From contig PHDP01000006.1 in NCBI GenBank assembly GCA_002842655.1, forward strand, positions 1 to 39,050: a DNA stretch of 39,050 nt. Reading direction: 5' to 3'. The first letter of the stretch is position 1; the number at the start of each line of letters is the position of its first letter. Positions 16,071 to 23,782 of this stretch are shown piece after piece. The notes beneath the pieces are model-generated. The model was not told where the DNA came from, searched no databases, and saw only the letters and a list, made by a program, of their open reading frames with translations. The position numbers and the translations under genes are program-made. Origin of the DNA: Bacteroidetes bacterium HGW-Bacteroidetes-14. Its GTDB lineage: Bacteria; Bacteroidota; Bacteroidia; Bacteroidales; UBA932.

Positions 16071-16838
16071 ATGAAAGTACGCGTTTCGGCAATATCCTAT
16101 CTCAATACCGCCCCGTTTGTATACGGGCTGGAGAATCATCCTGTATCGGGAATGATTGAAATTGAGTTTGTACCACCTGCCGTAACTGCTGCAAAACTTA
16201 TCTCCGGAGAGGCAGATCTGGGACTGGTTCCCGTTGCAATGATACAGAAGATTTCCAATCCGGTTATTGTTTCTGATTACTGCATAGGAGCCGAAGGACC
16301 TGTTGCATCTGTATTGCTTTGCAGTGGAAGACCACTTGAAAAGATAGAAAAAATATTTCTGGATACTGAGTCAAGAACATCGGTACTGCTTGCAAGAATT
16401 CTTTGCGAACAGTACTGGAAGATTTCACCGGCATTCGAAGAGTATAACTTCGGGAAATCCCAGCCCGACAAATCTCTGTCATATATTCTCATTGGAGACA
16501 AGGCTCTTAAGCATGCATCAGATTTTGAGTTTGTCTATGATATGGCAGAGGAGTGGATTAAATTTAAAAATCTTCCGTTTGTATTTGCCTGCTGGACGGC
16601 CAATAAAGATCTGGATCCGGCATTCATTGCCTCTTTCAATGGTGCACTAAAACTTGGTCTTGACAATCTGGAAAGGAGCGTTGAGCGCTTTTCAAATGAA
16701 TTTGATCCCGGGTATGCCATTAAATACCTCAGGGAAAATATATCTTATAATCTTAATGCAGATAAACGGGCCGGCCTCTCCGAATTCTGGAGTCTGGCTC
16801 CCGACGAGCTTAAATCGAGAGTCCGATGGTTTGGCTAA
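16071..16838 (+). CDS. mqnA: Chorismate dehydratase MqnA (futalosine menaquinone pathway)
   Basis: The 255-residue protein has the periplasmic-binding-like fold of MqnA, with the signature VSAISYLNTAPFVYGL at the N-terminus and ISGEADLGLVPVAMIQK (about residues 45-62). MqnA converts chorismate to 3-enolpyruvyl-benzoate, the first step of the futalosine route to menaquinone. SYLNTAPF and the dipeptide pattern near SGEADLGLVP separate it from MqnD. ATG 16071 is preferred to the in-frame TTG at 16062, which lies within the promoter. No other mqn gene is in the window. Confidence 0.9.
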   Translation: MKVRVSAISYLNTAPFVYGLENHPVSGMIEIEFVPPAVTAAKLISGEADLGLVPVAMIQKISNPVIVSDYCIGAEGPVASVLLCSGRPLEKIEKIFLDTESRTSVLLARILCEQYWKISPAFEEYNFGKSQPDKSLSYILIGDKALKHASDFEFVYDMAEEWIKFKNLPFVFACWTANKDLDPAFIASFNGALKLGLDNLERSVERFSNEFDPGYAIKYLRENISYNLNADKRAGLSEFWSLAPDELKSRVRWFG

Positions 16839-16843
16839 TTTCT

Positions 16844-16860
16844 CTCCCGTTCTCCGGGAG
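16844..16860 (+). promoter_or_regulatory. Short GC-rich hairpin between mqnA and corA
   Basis: CTCCCG (16844-16849) and CGGGAG (16855-16860) form a 6-bp stem with a 5-nt loop just after the mqnA stop. No U-tract follows, so it is not a classical terminator. It could stabilise the mqnA 3' end or partly attenuate read-through into corA. Confidence 0.5.
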
Positions 16861-16899
16861 CCAGGATGTAAAGTTACAAACCATTAAAAGGATGAGATT

Positions 16900-17850
16900 A
16901 TGCTCGAAATATTCTTCAAAAACAAAGGACAGGTTGCCACAACAGGAGAGATTTCCTCTCTGGATCAGCTAGGTTACGACGATGTGCTGTGGATTGATCT
17001 CTGGTCTCCGACAGGAGAGGAGAAGAGAGCCATTGAATCATATCTCAATACAACTATCCAGAGCAGGGCACAGGCAGAGGAGATTGAAAGTTCATCGCGA
17101 TATTCAGAGAACGAAACCACAATTTTTGCCAACACAAACTTCCTGATTCCGGGTCCCGACAGCTACAGTATGGAGGCAGTCTCTTTCATGCTCTGCGAGG
17201 GAATTATTGTGACAATACGCAATGTCCCGCTCAGAAGTTTTACGGATATCCAGAGAAAGCTCATGGCTAATTACAGGCTGATGCCTACCGGTTACCACAT
17301 TCTCATTGGCATACTTGAAAACCGGATAGACCTCGATGCAGATATGATTGAGCTTATGTCCAAGGAGGTTGCACAATACAGTAAGACAGTCTCCCTTGGC
17401 GGAACGGTGGGAGAGGAGTTCCTCCTTGACATCACTCAGCTGCAGGAAAACACAATGCTCGTAAGGGAGAACATTGTAGACAAGCAGAGGATGATTTCGA
17501 GTATAATGAGAAGTGATAAATTTCCCCGGGACATTCTGGCAAAACTCAATATCTTAATGAGAGACGTAAACTCCCTCATTAACCATACAAACTTCAGCTT
17601 TGAACGTCTCGAATACCTGCAGAATACAGTAATAGGTCTTATTAACCTGGAGCAGAACAAACTCATGAGAATCTTTACATATGTCTCACTTCTGTTCATG
17701 CCTCCAACACTTATAGCAAGTATTTACGGAATGAATGTAGACCTCCCGATTTTCGGGGGAATCTTCGATTTTCTGGTGCTGGTACTGGTGATGCTGGTTT
17801 CTGTATTTCTGGCATCCTTCCTCTTCAAGAAAAAGAAGAGGAAGATCTGA
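16900..17850 (+). CDS. corA: CorA-family magnesium/cobalt transporter
   Basis: The 316-residue protein has a long soluble N-terminal domain with predicted coiled helices (about 150-255), then two C-terminal membrane segments. The selectivity-filter motif YGMN lies in the loop after the first (YVSLLFMPPTLIASIYGMNVDLP), and a basic tail (KKKKRK) follows the second. CorA channels are homopentameric and carry Mg(II), sometimes Co(II) or Ni(II). An AAAGGA sequence at 16887-16892 lies about 8 nt before the ATG and resembles a Shine-Dalgarno site, which is unusual here. It converges on the POT gene with a 12-bp gap. Confidence 0.95.
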   Translation: MLEIFFKNKGQVATTGEISSLDQLGYDDVLWIDLWSPTGEEKRAIESYLNTTIQSRAQAEEIESSSRYSENETTIFANTNFLIPGPDSYSMEAVSFMLCEGIIVTIRNVPLRSFTDIQRKLMANYRLMPTGYHILIGILENRIDLDADMIELMSKEVAQYSKTVSLGGTVGEEFLLDITQLQENTMLVRENIVDKQRMISSIMRSDKFPRDILAKLNILMRDVNSLINHTNFSFERLEYLQNTVIGLINLEQNKLMRIFTYVSLLFMPPTLIASIYGMNVDLPIFGGIFDFLVLVLVMLVSVFLASFLFKKKKRKI

Positions 17851-17862
17851 CAGAATATTTTC

Positions 17863-19158
17863 CTAATTTGTTTTTCTTACAAGAAACTTGTTGTACAGGA
17901 AGAGTGCAACCATGCTGAATATGCCTATTCCGCTCAGGATCAGCCATAAGGTCGATGGTGTGCCAAGTTCGTCTACATATTTCACATAGAGTCTTGCACC
18001 AAGGAATCCTCCGATACTGCTTCCAATTACTCCGTAAAGGAATGAATAGCCAAGGTAGAGAGCCTTTTTATCTGCAGGTGCAATCAGTCCTATATATGAG
18101 ATGTATTTTGGATGGGTTGTCATCTCTCCCAGTGTGAATGTCATGATTCCAATCAGGAATACCCACGGAGAGGCAGAGAATGAAAGAATAATCATCCCAA
18201 GTGTACCCAGACCAATTCCGGCCATCATTGTCGGGAGAGCAGGCGCCTTTTTAACTATATTGGAGACTATTAGCTGAAGCAAAATTATTACTCCGGCATT
18301 AATAACAGTAACATGTTCAACATCAAACTTCCATGAAGGGTTTTCAACGAAAAGAGAGAGGAATGAATTAACAGCATTGTTGAGCGGTGTCATGTCAAGG
18401 TAATCCCTTACATACCAAAGAACTGTTCCAAACATCTGGAAATAGAGAATCCAGAAACCTGAGTAGAGGAATATCATCAGAATGAATCTCCAGTCTTTGA
18501 GAACCAGAAGCATCTCACTGAATACCTGAACCAGCGTTTTGTTTGTCTTTTCCCTAACCGGCTCTCTGTAGATGAACAGGTTTATAAGCAGGAGCACAAA
18601 TGCAATCGATGATGCCATGTAGAAGATATAGCTGTATGATTCTGCCTTTAAAATGGGTACAAGAATCAGGGGAAAAAGGAATGCGCCAAGGTTGATTGAC
18701 CAGTAGAAAATTCCAAATCCGAGTCCCGAGTTTTCCTGGTTTGTGCTTTTTGCTATTGTGCCCGATATAACCGGCTTGAAGAATCCTGCTCCAACTGCCA
18801 TCAGAATCAGAGACAAAAATATCATGGCATATGAGTTCGAAAGGCCTGTAAAGCCATATCCCAGTATCATACATGTAAACGCAAAAAAGAGAACTTTTCT
18901 GTATCCGTACCTGTCTGCAATCGCTCCTGCCATTATTGGAAGAAAATAGAGCAGGGGAGGAATTGTACCAAGTATTGCGCCCGCCTGTTCCTTGCTGAAA
19001 CCGAGTCCGCCTTCTGCCCCGCTGAGAATTAGAAATACACCAAGTACGGACATTACTCCGTAGTAAGAGCCCCTTTCCAGAAACTCCATCACAATCACTG
19101 TCCAGAATGTCTTTGGAAAGGATTTTATAGCAGATTTGCTGCCGCTTTTGTTTGCCAT
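17863..19158 (-). CDS. POT/PTR2-type peptide MFS transporter
   Basis: The 431-residue protein has about 12 membrane segments and begins near MEFLERGSYYGVM. This matches the ExxERFxYYG motif of proton-coupled oligopeptide transporters (Glu25, Glu28, Arg29, Tyr32, Tyr33), with Gly in place of Phe. GAIADRYGYRKVL is the MFS loop 2-3 motif. It probably imports di- or tripeptides with protons, though this divergent branch could use another solute. The longest open frame begins at 19248, but a full promoter lies at 19213-19183, so the ATG at 19158 (MANKSGSK) is the likely start, with a leader of about 20 nt. Confidence 0.85.
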   Translation of the reverse strand: MANKSGSKSAIKSFPKTFWTVIVMEFLERGSYYGVMSVLGVFLILSGAEGGLGFSKEQAGAILGTIPPLLYFLPIMAGAIADRYGYRKVLFFAFTCMILGYGFTGLSNSYAMIFLSLILMAVGAGFFKPVISGTIAKSTNQENSGLGFGIFYWSINLGAFLFPLILVPILKAESYSYIFYMASSIAFVLLLINLFIYREPVREKTNKTLVQVFSEMLLVLKDWRFILMIFLYSGFWILYFQMFGTVLWYVRDYLDMTPLNNAVNSFLSLFVENPSWKFDVEHVTVINAGVIILLQLIVSNIVKKAPALPTMMAGIGLGTLGMIILSFSASPWVFLIGIMTFTLGEMTTHPKYISYIGLIAPADKKALYLGYSFLYGVIGSSIGGFLGARLYVKYVDELGTPSTLWLILSGIGIFSMVALFLYNKFLVRKTN

Positions 19159-19182
19159 AGATTTTTTGTTGGTTTTCGGTTT

Positions 19183-19213
19183 CAAAGATAACTGCTTTTT
19201 GTTATGAGACAAA
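19183..19213 (-). promoter_or_regulatory. Promoter of the POT transporter (TTTG, 19 bp, TATCTTTG)
   Basis: On the minus strand, TTTG (19213-19210) and TATCTTTG (19190-19183) are separated by exactly 19 bp, a full consensus Bacteroides-type promoter. It lies inside the longest open frame and decides the start codon. Confidence 0.8.
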
Positions 19214-19223
19214 GGGTTATTTA

Positions 19224-19255
19224 TTTGTTGTTTTGCAAAAATATTCATACTTTTG
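19224..19255 (+). promoter_or_regulatory. Promoter of rpsA (TTTG, 20 bp, TACTTTTG)
   Basis: TTTG at 19224-19227 and TACTTTTG at 19248-19255 are separated by 20 bp. Transcription would begin near 19260 with a leader of about 58 nt before the rpsA ATG, longer than other leaders in this window. It is divergent from the POT promoter; the two -33 boxes are 10 bp apart. Confidence 0.75.
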
Positions 19256-19317
19256 TCGCTCCTTAACGGGAACTATAAATATTGTCTAACCACTTGTAGT
19301 ACAAACATTTATTTGAC

Positions 19318-21228
19318 ATGTCAAAAGAAATTAAAGAAATCGAACAAGACGATCAGATTGAGATCGTAGCAAAAAACGATGAGAAACTGGAAGCATTCAT
19401 CGAGGATGATTCAGCTCCGGTTGCAGAAATCAAAAAGAAAAAAAGTAATGTATCGGTACCGGTAGATAAATTCGACTGGGATGCATTCGAAACAGAAAAT
19501 GTTTACGATAACGAAAAATCAGTTATCGAAAACTTTTACGATCAGACTCTCTCAAAAGTGAGCGAGAATGAGGTTGTTGAAGGAACTGTAGTTTCAATCA
19601 ACAAAAGAGAAGTAATTGTTAACATCGGTTACAAAAGCGAAGGTGTTATCAGTATCAATGAATTCCGCTACAACCCTGAGCTTGCTGCAGGTGACAAAGT
19701 GGAAGTTTATGTAGAAAATGCAGAAGACAAGAAAGGACAGCTTATCCTTTCACACAAGAAGGCACGTTCACTCCGCTCTTGGGACAGGGTTAACGAGGCA
19801 TTCGACAAAGATGAAATCGTTAAGGGTTACATCAAGTGCAGAACTAAGGGCGGTATGATCGTTGACGTATTTGGCATCGAGGCATTCCTTCCAGGTTCAC
19901 AAATTGATGTTAAACCTATCAGGGATTACGATGTATTCGTAAATAAGACTATGGAGTTCAAGATTGTTAAAATCAACCATGAGTTCCGTAACGTTGTTGT
20001 ATCCCACAAAGCTCTTATTGAGGCCGAACTCGAAGCTCAGAAGGCAGACATTATCGGTAAACTCGAAAAAGGCCAGATCCTCGAAGGTATCGTTAAGAAC
20101 ATCACCTCATACGGTGTATTCATTGACCTTGGCGGCGTAGATGGTCTTATTCACATCACTGACCTCTCATGGGGCAGGATCAACCATCCGGAAGAGGTTG
20201 TTCAGCTTGACCAGAAGATTAATGTTGTTATCCTCGATTTCGATGATACCAAGAAGAGAATCGCACTTGGTCTCAAGCAGCTCAGCTCACACCCTTGGGA
20301 TGCACTTGATCAGAACCTCCAGGTAGGTGACAAGGTTAAAGGTAAAGTAGTTGTTATTGCAGATTACGGCGCATTTATAGAAATTCAGCCAGGTGTTGAA
20401 GGTCTTATCCACGTATCTGAAATGTCATGGTCACTTCACCTTCGCAGCGCACAGGACTTCCTTAAAGTGGGTGACGAAGTTGAGGCAGTTATCCTTACCC
20501 TTGACAGAGACGAGAGAAAGATGTCACTCGGTATCAAACAACTTAAGAATGACCCTTGGGCTACTATCGCAGAGAAATATCCTGTTGGAACAAAATGCAC
20601 TGCAACAGTTCGCAACTTCACCAACTTTGGTGTGTTTGTAGAACTTGAAGAGGGTGTAGACGGACTCGTTCACATCAGCGATCTTTCATGGACCAAGAAG
20701 GTTAAACACCCATCTGAATTCACTGCAGTTGGCGAAAAGGTAGATGTAGTTGTTCTTGAGGTAGATCAGGAAAACCGCCGTCTAAGCCTTGGTCACAAGC
20801 AGCTTGAAGAGAACCCTTGGGATGTATTCGAAACTGTGTTCACACCAGGTTCGGTTCACGAAGGTACTATCATCGCTTTTGTAGACAAGGGAGCAAATGT
20901 TGCTCTTCCATACGGTGTTGAAGGTTATGTTAGTTCAAGAAACCTTGTTAAGGAGGATGGCACACCAGCCAAACTTGAGGAGAAACTCGACTTTAAGGTT
21001 GTTGAATTTAACAAATCAACCAAGAGAATCGTTCTTTCACACTCTAAGCTTACTGAAGAGGTAAGAAAAGAAGAGGTAAGAGAGAAGATTGACGAAGGTG
21101 ATTCAACTCAGAAAGCGGTTAAGAAACTTAAAGCTAACCTTGAAAGAACTACACTTGGCGACATCAGCGAACTTGCAGCTCTCAAGAGCGAAATGGAAAG
21201 CAAAGAGGAAGAAGCTAAGAACAAGTAA
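19318..21228 (+). CDS. rpsA: 30S ribosomal protein S1
   Basis: The 636-residue protein has an acidic N-terminal region and six S1 RNA-binding domains at about residues 84-152, 168-233, 250-320, 335-405, 420-492 and 507-575. Repeats such as SYGVFIDLGGVDGLIHITDLSW and NFGVFVELEEGVDGLVHISDLSW are plain. An acidic/lysine-rich tail follows. S1 recruits mRNA to the 30S subunit, which matters in Bacteroidota, where Shine-Dalgarno pairing is little used. Codon choice is more uniform than in neighbours (many GGT, GTT, AAG, CTT), as expected for high expression. It ends directly against the rnz ATG (zero-base gap). Confidence 0.97.
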   Translation: MSKEIKEIEQDDQIEIVAKNDEKLEAFIEDDSAPVAEIKKKKSNVSVPVDKFDWDAFETENVYDNEKSVIENFYDQTLSKVSENEVVEGTVVSINKREVIVNIGYKSEGVISINEFRYNPELAAGDKVEVYVENAEDKKGQLILSHKKARSLRSWDRVNEAFDKDEIVKGYIKCRTKGGMIVDVFGIEAFLPGSQIDVKPIRDYDVFVNKTMEFKIVKINHEFRNVVVSHKALIEAELEAQKADIIGKLEKGQILEGIVKNITSYGVFIDLGGVDGLIHITDLSWGRINHPEEVVQLDQKINVVILDFDDTKKRIALGLKQLSSHPWDALDQNLQVGDKVKGKVVVIADYGAFIEIQPGVEGLIHVSEMSWSLHLRSAQDFLKVGDEVEAVILTLDRDERKMSLGIKQLKNDPWATIAEKYPVGTKCTATVRNFTNFGVFVELEEGVDGLVHISDLSWTKKVKHPSEFTAVGEKVDVVVLEVDQENRRLSLGHKQLEENPWDVFETVFTPGSVHEGTIIAFVDKGANVALPYGVEGYVSSRNLVKEDGTPAKLEEKLDFKVVEFNKSTKRIVLSHSKLTEEVRKEEVREKIDEGDSTQKAVKKLKANLERTTLGDISELAALKSEMESKEEEAKNK

Positions 21229-22161
21229 ATGATATTTTCACTGACAACTCTGGGCACTGCCTCGGCACTGCCCACAGTCGACAGGTTCCCAAGCGCTCAT
21301 GTTCTTAATGTACATGAGCGTTTGTTCTTAATCGACTGTGGTGAAGGGTGCCAGATGCAGCTGAGAAGATATGGTTTCTCATTTTTGAAAATCAATGAGA
21401 TCTTTATCTCTCATGTTCACGGTGATCATGTGTTTGGAATATATGGTCTGCTCTCCACAATGTCACTTCTTGGCAGGAGTGCAGACCTTTTTATTTATGC
21501 ACCGGCCGATTTTGGTCCTGTGCTGGACTCGCTCATTCAGCAGTTTGGCACACAGTTTAAATACAAGATAGTTCATATTGCCGTCTCCGGCAGAGCTCCG
21601 GAAGTTATTTTTGAGACCAAAAGCTCAGAGGTTCTCTCTTTTCCGCTTAACCACCGTACAGGCTGTTACGGATATCTTTTCAGAGAGAAGATGCCCAGAC
21701 GCAATATCCACAAATACCTTATTGAAAAGCACTCACTTACCCTTGCAGAGATAGCAAGGTTAAAGGATGGCGAAGATATTGCAAGAGAAGATGGAGAGCT
21801 GCTTAAAAGCGATGTAATAACTTATCTTCCCTACAAACCGCGCTCATTTGCATACTGCAGTGATACCGCACCATTCAAAAAACTCAGGGAGTATGTGGAG
21901 GGTGTTGATCTGCTTTATCATGAATCCACTTTTCTGCAGGAGACCGAGAAAGTTGCCGCACTTACCATGCACTCAACAGCCGGCCAGGCAGCACAGCTTG
22001 CCCTTGAGGCCGGGGTTGGAAAGCTTGTTATAGGGCACTTCTCATCAAGATACAAGAACAGCTCACTTTACGAAAACGAAGCCAGGGAAATCTTTCCGGA
22101 GACCTATGCCGCCAGGGAGGGGGCCCGTTTTGAAATACCGCTTTCCGGGCACGGTTCTTGA
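21229..22161 (+). CDS. rnz: Ribonuclease Z
   Basis: The 310-residue protein is a metallo-beta-lactamase-fold endonuclease that processes tRNA 3' ends. The metal motif HVHGDH (His62, His64, Asp66, His67) is intact. Other family motifs are the N-terminal LGTASALPTVDRFP, NVHERLFLIDCGEGCQMQLRR, NHRTGCYGYLF and the C-terminal IGHFSSRY. Length is typical of the bacterial short form. It begins immediately after the rpsA stop and its first 40 codons contain strong nested inverted repeats, so its translation may be limited relative to rpsA. ctpA follows 29 bp downstream. Confidence 0.95.
   Translation: MIFSLTTLGTASALPTVDRFPSAHVLNVHERLFLIDCGEGCQMQLRRYGFSFLKINEIFISHVHGDHVFGIYGLLSTMSLLGRSADLFIYAPADFGPVLDSLIQQFGTQFKYKIVHIAVSGRAPEVIFETKSSEVLSFPLNHRTGCYGYLFREKMPRRNIHKYLIEKHSLTLAEIARLKDGEDIAREDGELLKSDVITYLPYKPRSFAYCSDTAPFKKLREYVEGVDLLYHESTFLQETEKVAALTMHSTAGQAAQLALEAGVGKLVIGHFSSRYKNSSLYENEAREIFPETYAAREGARFEIPLSGHGS
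21252..21341 (+). repeat. Nested inverted repeats within the 5' coding region of rnz
   Basis: Three stems can be drawn. The first pairs 21251-21256 with 21269-21274 and continues, after a C-C mismatch, with 21258-21260 and 21265-21267. An outer 10-bp perfect stem pairs CCACAGTCGA (21272-21281) with TCGACTGTGG (21332-21341). Inside it a 13-bp stem, with one G-U pair, joins CAAGCGCTCATGT (21290-21302) to ACATGAGCGTTTG (21312-21324) around a 9-nt loop. The first and outer stems share bases 21272-21274, so they partly compete. All pairings were read directly from the sequence; folding energy was not computed. Confidence 0.75.
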
Positions 22162-22190
22162 TTAAATTAGGACTTAAACATTTTTACTAT

Positions 22191-23768
22191 ATGAATCTTA
22201 AGGTTCTCAAAGTGGCATTTGCCGCTATTTCAATACTAATCTCTGTTCCTTCTGCGGCACAGCTTGATCCGGCACTCTCAGCACCACTCAATAAATTCGG
22301 GCAGGCAATCTATTATATAAACCAGTACTATCTGGACACAGTAAACAACGACAAACTTGTTGAGAGTGCCATAAGAGAGGTTCTGAGCCAGCTTGATCCT
22401 CACTCATCTTATGTCTCGTCTGACGAAGTAAGGGCAATGAATGAGCCTCTTGAGGGCAATTTCGAGGGGGTTGGGATAGAGTTCTCAATTGTAAGAGATA
22501 CACTTACTGTTGTCTCGCCTGTATCAGGGGGGCCAAGCGAAAGGGTAGGTATCAGGTCCGGTGACAAGATTGTTTATGTAAACGGAGAGAACATTGCATC
22601 TGCAGGTGTGACTAATGATAAGGTTTTCAAATATCTGAGAGGTCCAAAAGGAAGCAAGGTTATGCTGACAGTTATCCGCAGGGGTGTTTCCGGATTACTC
22701 GATTTTGAGGTAGAGAGGGACAGAATTCCAATTAACAGTATAGATGCTGTATATGAACCTGCCGAGGGTATCATCTACATAAAATTAAGCAGGTTTGCAG
22801 CCACTACCAGGAGTGAACTCTTCTCGGCCCTGAGCAAACTAAATGTTGTCAGCCCCAGAGGAGTTATTCTGGATCTCAGGGGGAACTCCGGAGGCTACCT
22901 TGGAACGGCCTTCGAAATTTCAAACATGTTTCTGGAAAAGGGACAGACTATTGTATATACAGAGGGCAGAAAGATTCCGCGAATGGTCGAGAGGGCAACC
23001 GGAGACGGGGTTTTCAAAAAAGAGAAGCTGGCTGTGCTTATTGATGAAGGTTCGGCCTCTGCAAGTGAGATTGTTGCAGGTGCAATACAGGACTGGGACA
23101 GGGGAGTTGTGATTGGACGCCGCTCATTTGGCAAGGGACTGGTTCAGCAGAAACTTCCAATGCCGGACGGATCACAGCTGGTTCTTACAATTGCAAGGTA
23201 CCACACACCTTCGGGCAGGGTTATTCAGTCTCCTTATGAACCGGGAGCTGCAGATAAATACTACAGGGCGATTTACTCAAGGTATACTAACGGTGAGTTT
23301 TTCAGCAAGGACAGTATTCATTTTCCGGATTCCCTTAAATACAAGACTCTTCTTAAGGAGAGAACCGTATACGGAGGAGGTGGAATTATGCCTGATATTT
23401 TTATTCCTGCTGATACTACAGGTTACACAGACTATTATGGTGCACTCGTAAGAAAAGGAATTCTCCTGGAATATATGAATGACATTACTGATGCAAAGAT
23501 GGATGACTGGAAATCCCGTTTTTCCACATTCAAGATCTTTATGTCTGAATATGATTCAGATAAAGCAATTTTTAAGGGTCTGATTGACTATGCCAAAACA
23601 AAAGGACTTGCTCCGGTTCAGGAGCAGATTGAAAAGTCTGCAAAGGAAATTTCGCTCTATATTAAGGCCATAGCAGCCAGAAGATTGTTCGGACAGAATG
23701 CATACTACATGGTAGTGAACAATTCAGGTGACCCTGTATTTGAGAGGGCACTCAAAAGCGTTCTGTAG
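22191..23768 (+). CDS. ctpA: S41 family C-terminal processing peptidase (CtpA-like)
   Basis: The 525-residue protein has a Sec signal peptide (MNLKVLKVAFAAISILISVPSAAQ), an N-terminal helical region, a PDZ domain (about 80-155, EGNFEGVGIEFSIV to GPKGSKVML) and an S41 protease core. The catalytic pair is Ser290 in GSASASEIVAG and Lys315 in FGKGLVQ; the 25-residue spacing equals that of E. coli Prc. It should act in the periplasm on C-termini of exported proteins. ATG 22191 is chosen over an in-frame TTG at 22158 because it gives a clean signal peptide and does not overlap rnz. Confidence 0.94.
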   Translation: MNLKVLKVAFAAISILISVPSAAQLDPALSAPLNKFGQAIYYINQYYLDTVNNDKLVESAIREVLSQLDPHSSYVSSDEVRAMNEPLEGNFEGVGIEFSIVRDTLTVVSPVSGGPSERVGIRSGDKIVYVNGENIASAGVTNDKVFKYLRGPKGSKVMLTVIRRGVSGLLDFEVERDRIPINSIDAVYEPAEGIIYIKLSRFAATTRSELFSALSKLNVVSPRGVILDLRGNSGGYLGTAFEISNMFLEKGQTIVYTEGRKIPRMVERATGDGVFKKEKLAVLIDEGSASASEIVAGAIQDWDRGVVIGRRSFGKGLVQQKLPMPDGSQLVLTIARYHTPSGRVIQSPYEPGAADKYYRAIYSRYTNGEFFSKDSIHFPDSLKYKTLLKERTVYGGGGIMPDIFIPADTTGYTDYYGALVRKGILLEYMNDITDAKMDDWKSRFSTFKIFMSEYDSDKAIFKGLIDYAKTKGLAPVQEQIEKSAKEISLYIKAIAARRLFGQNAYYMVVNNSGDPVFERALKSVL

Positions 23769-23782
23769 TCCCCTGATTCTGA

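Noticed and set aside
21229-21341. The rnz inverted repeats as an insertion element or mobile repeat
   Set aside because: The region encodes the conserved Rnz N-terminus without interruption, so nothing was inserted.
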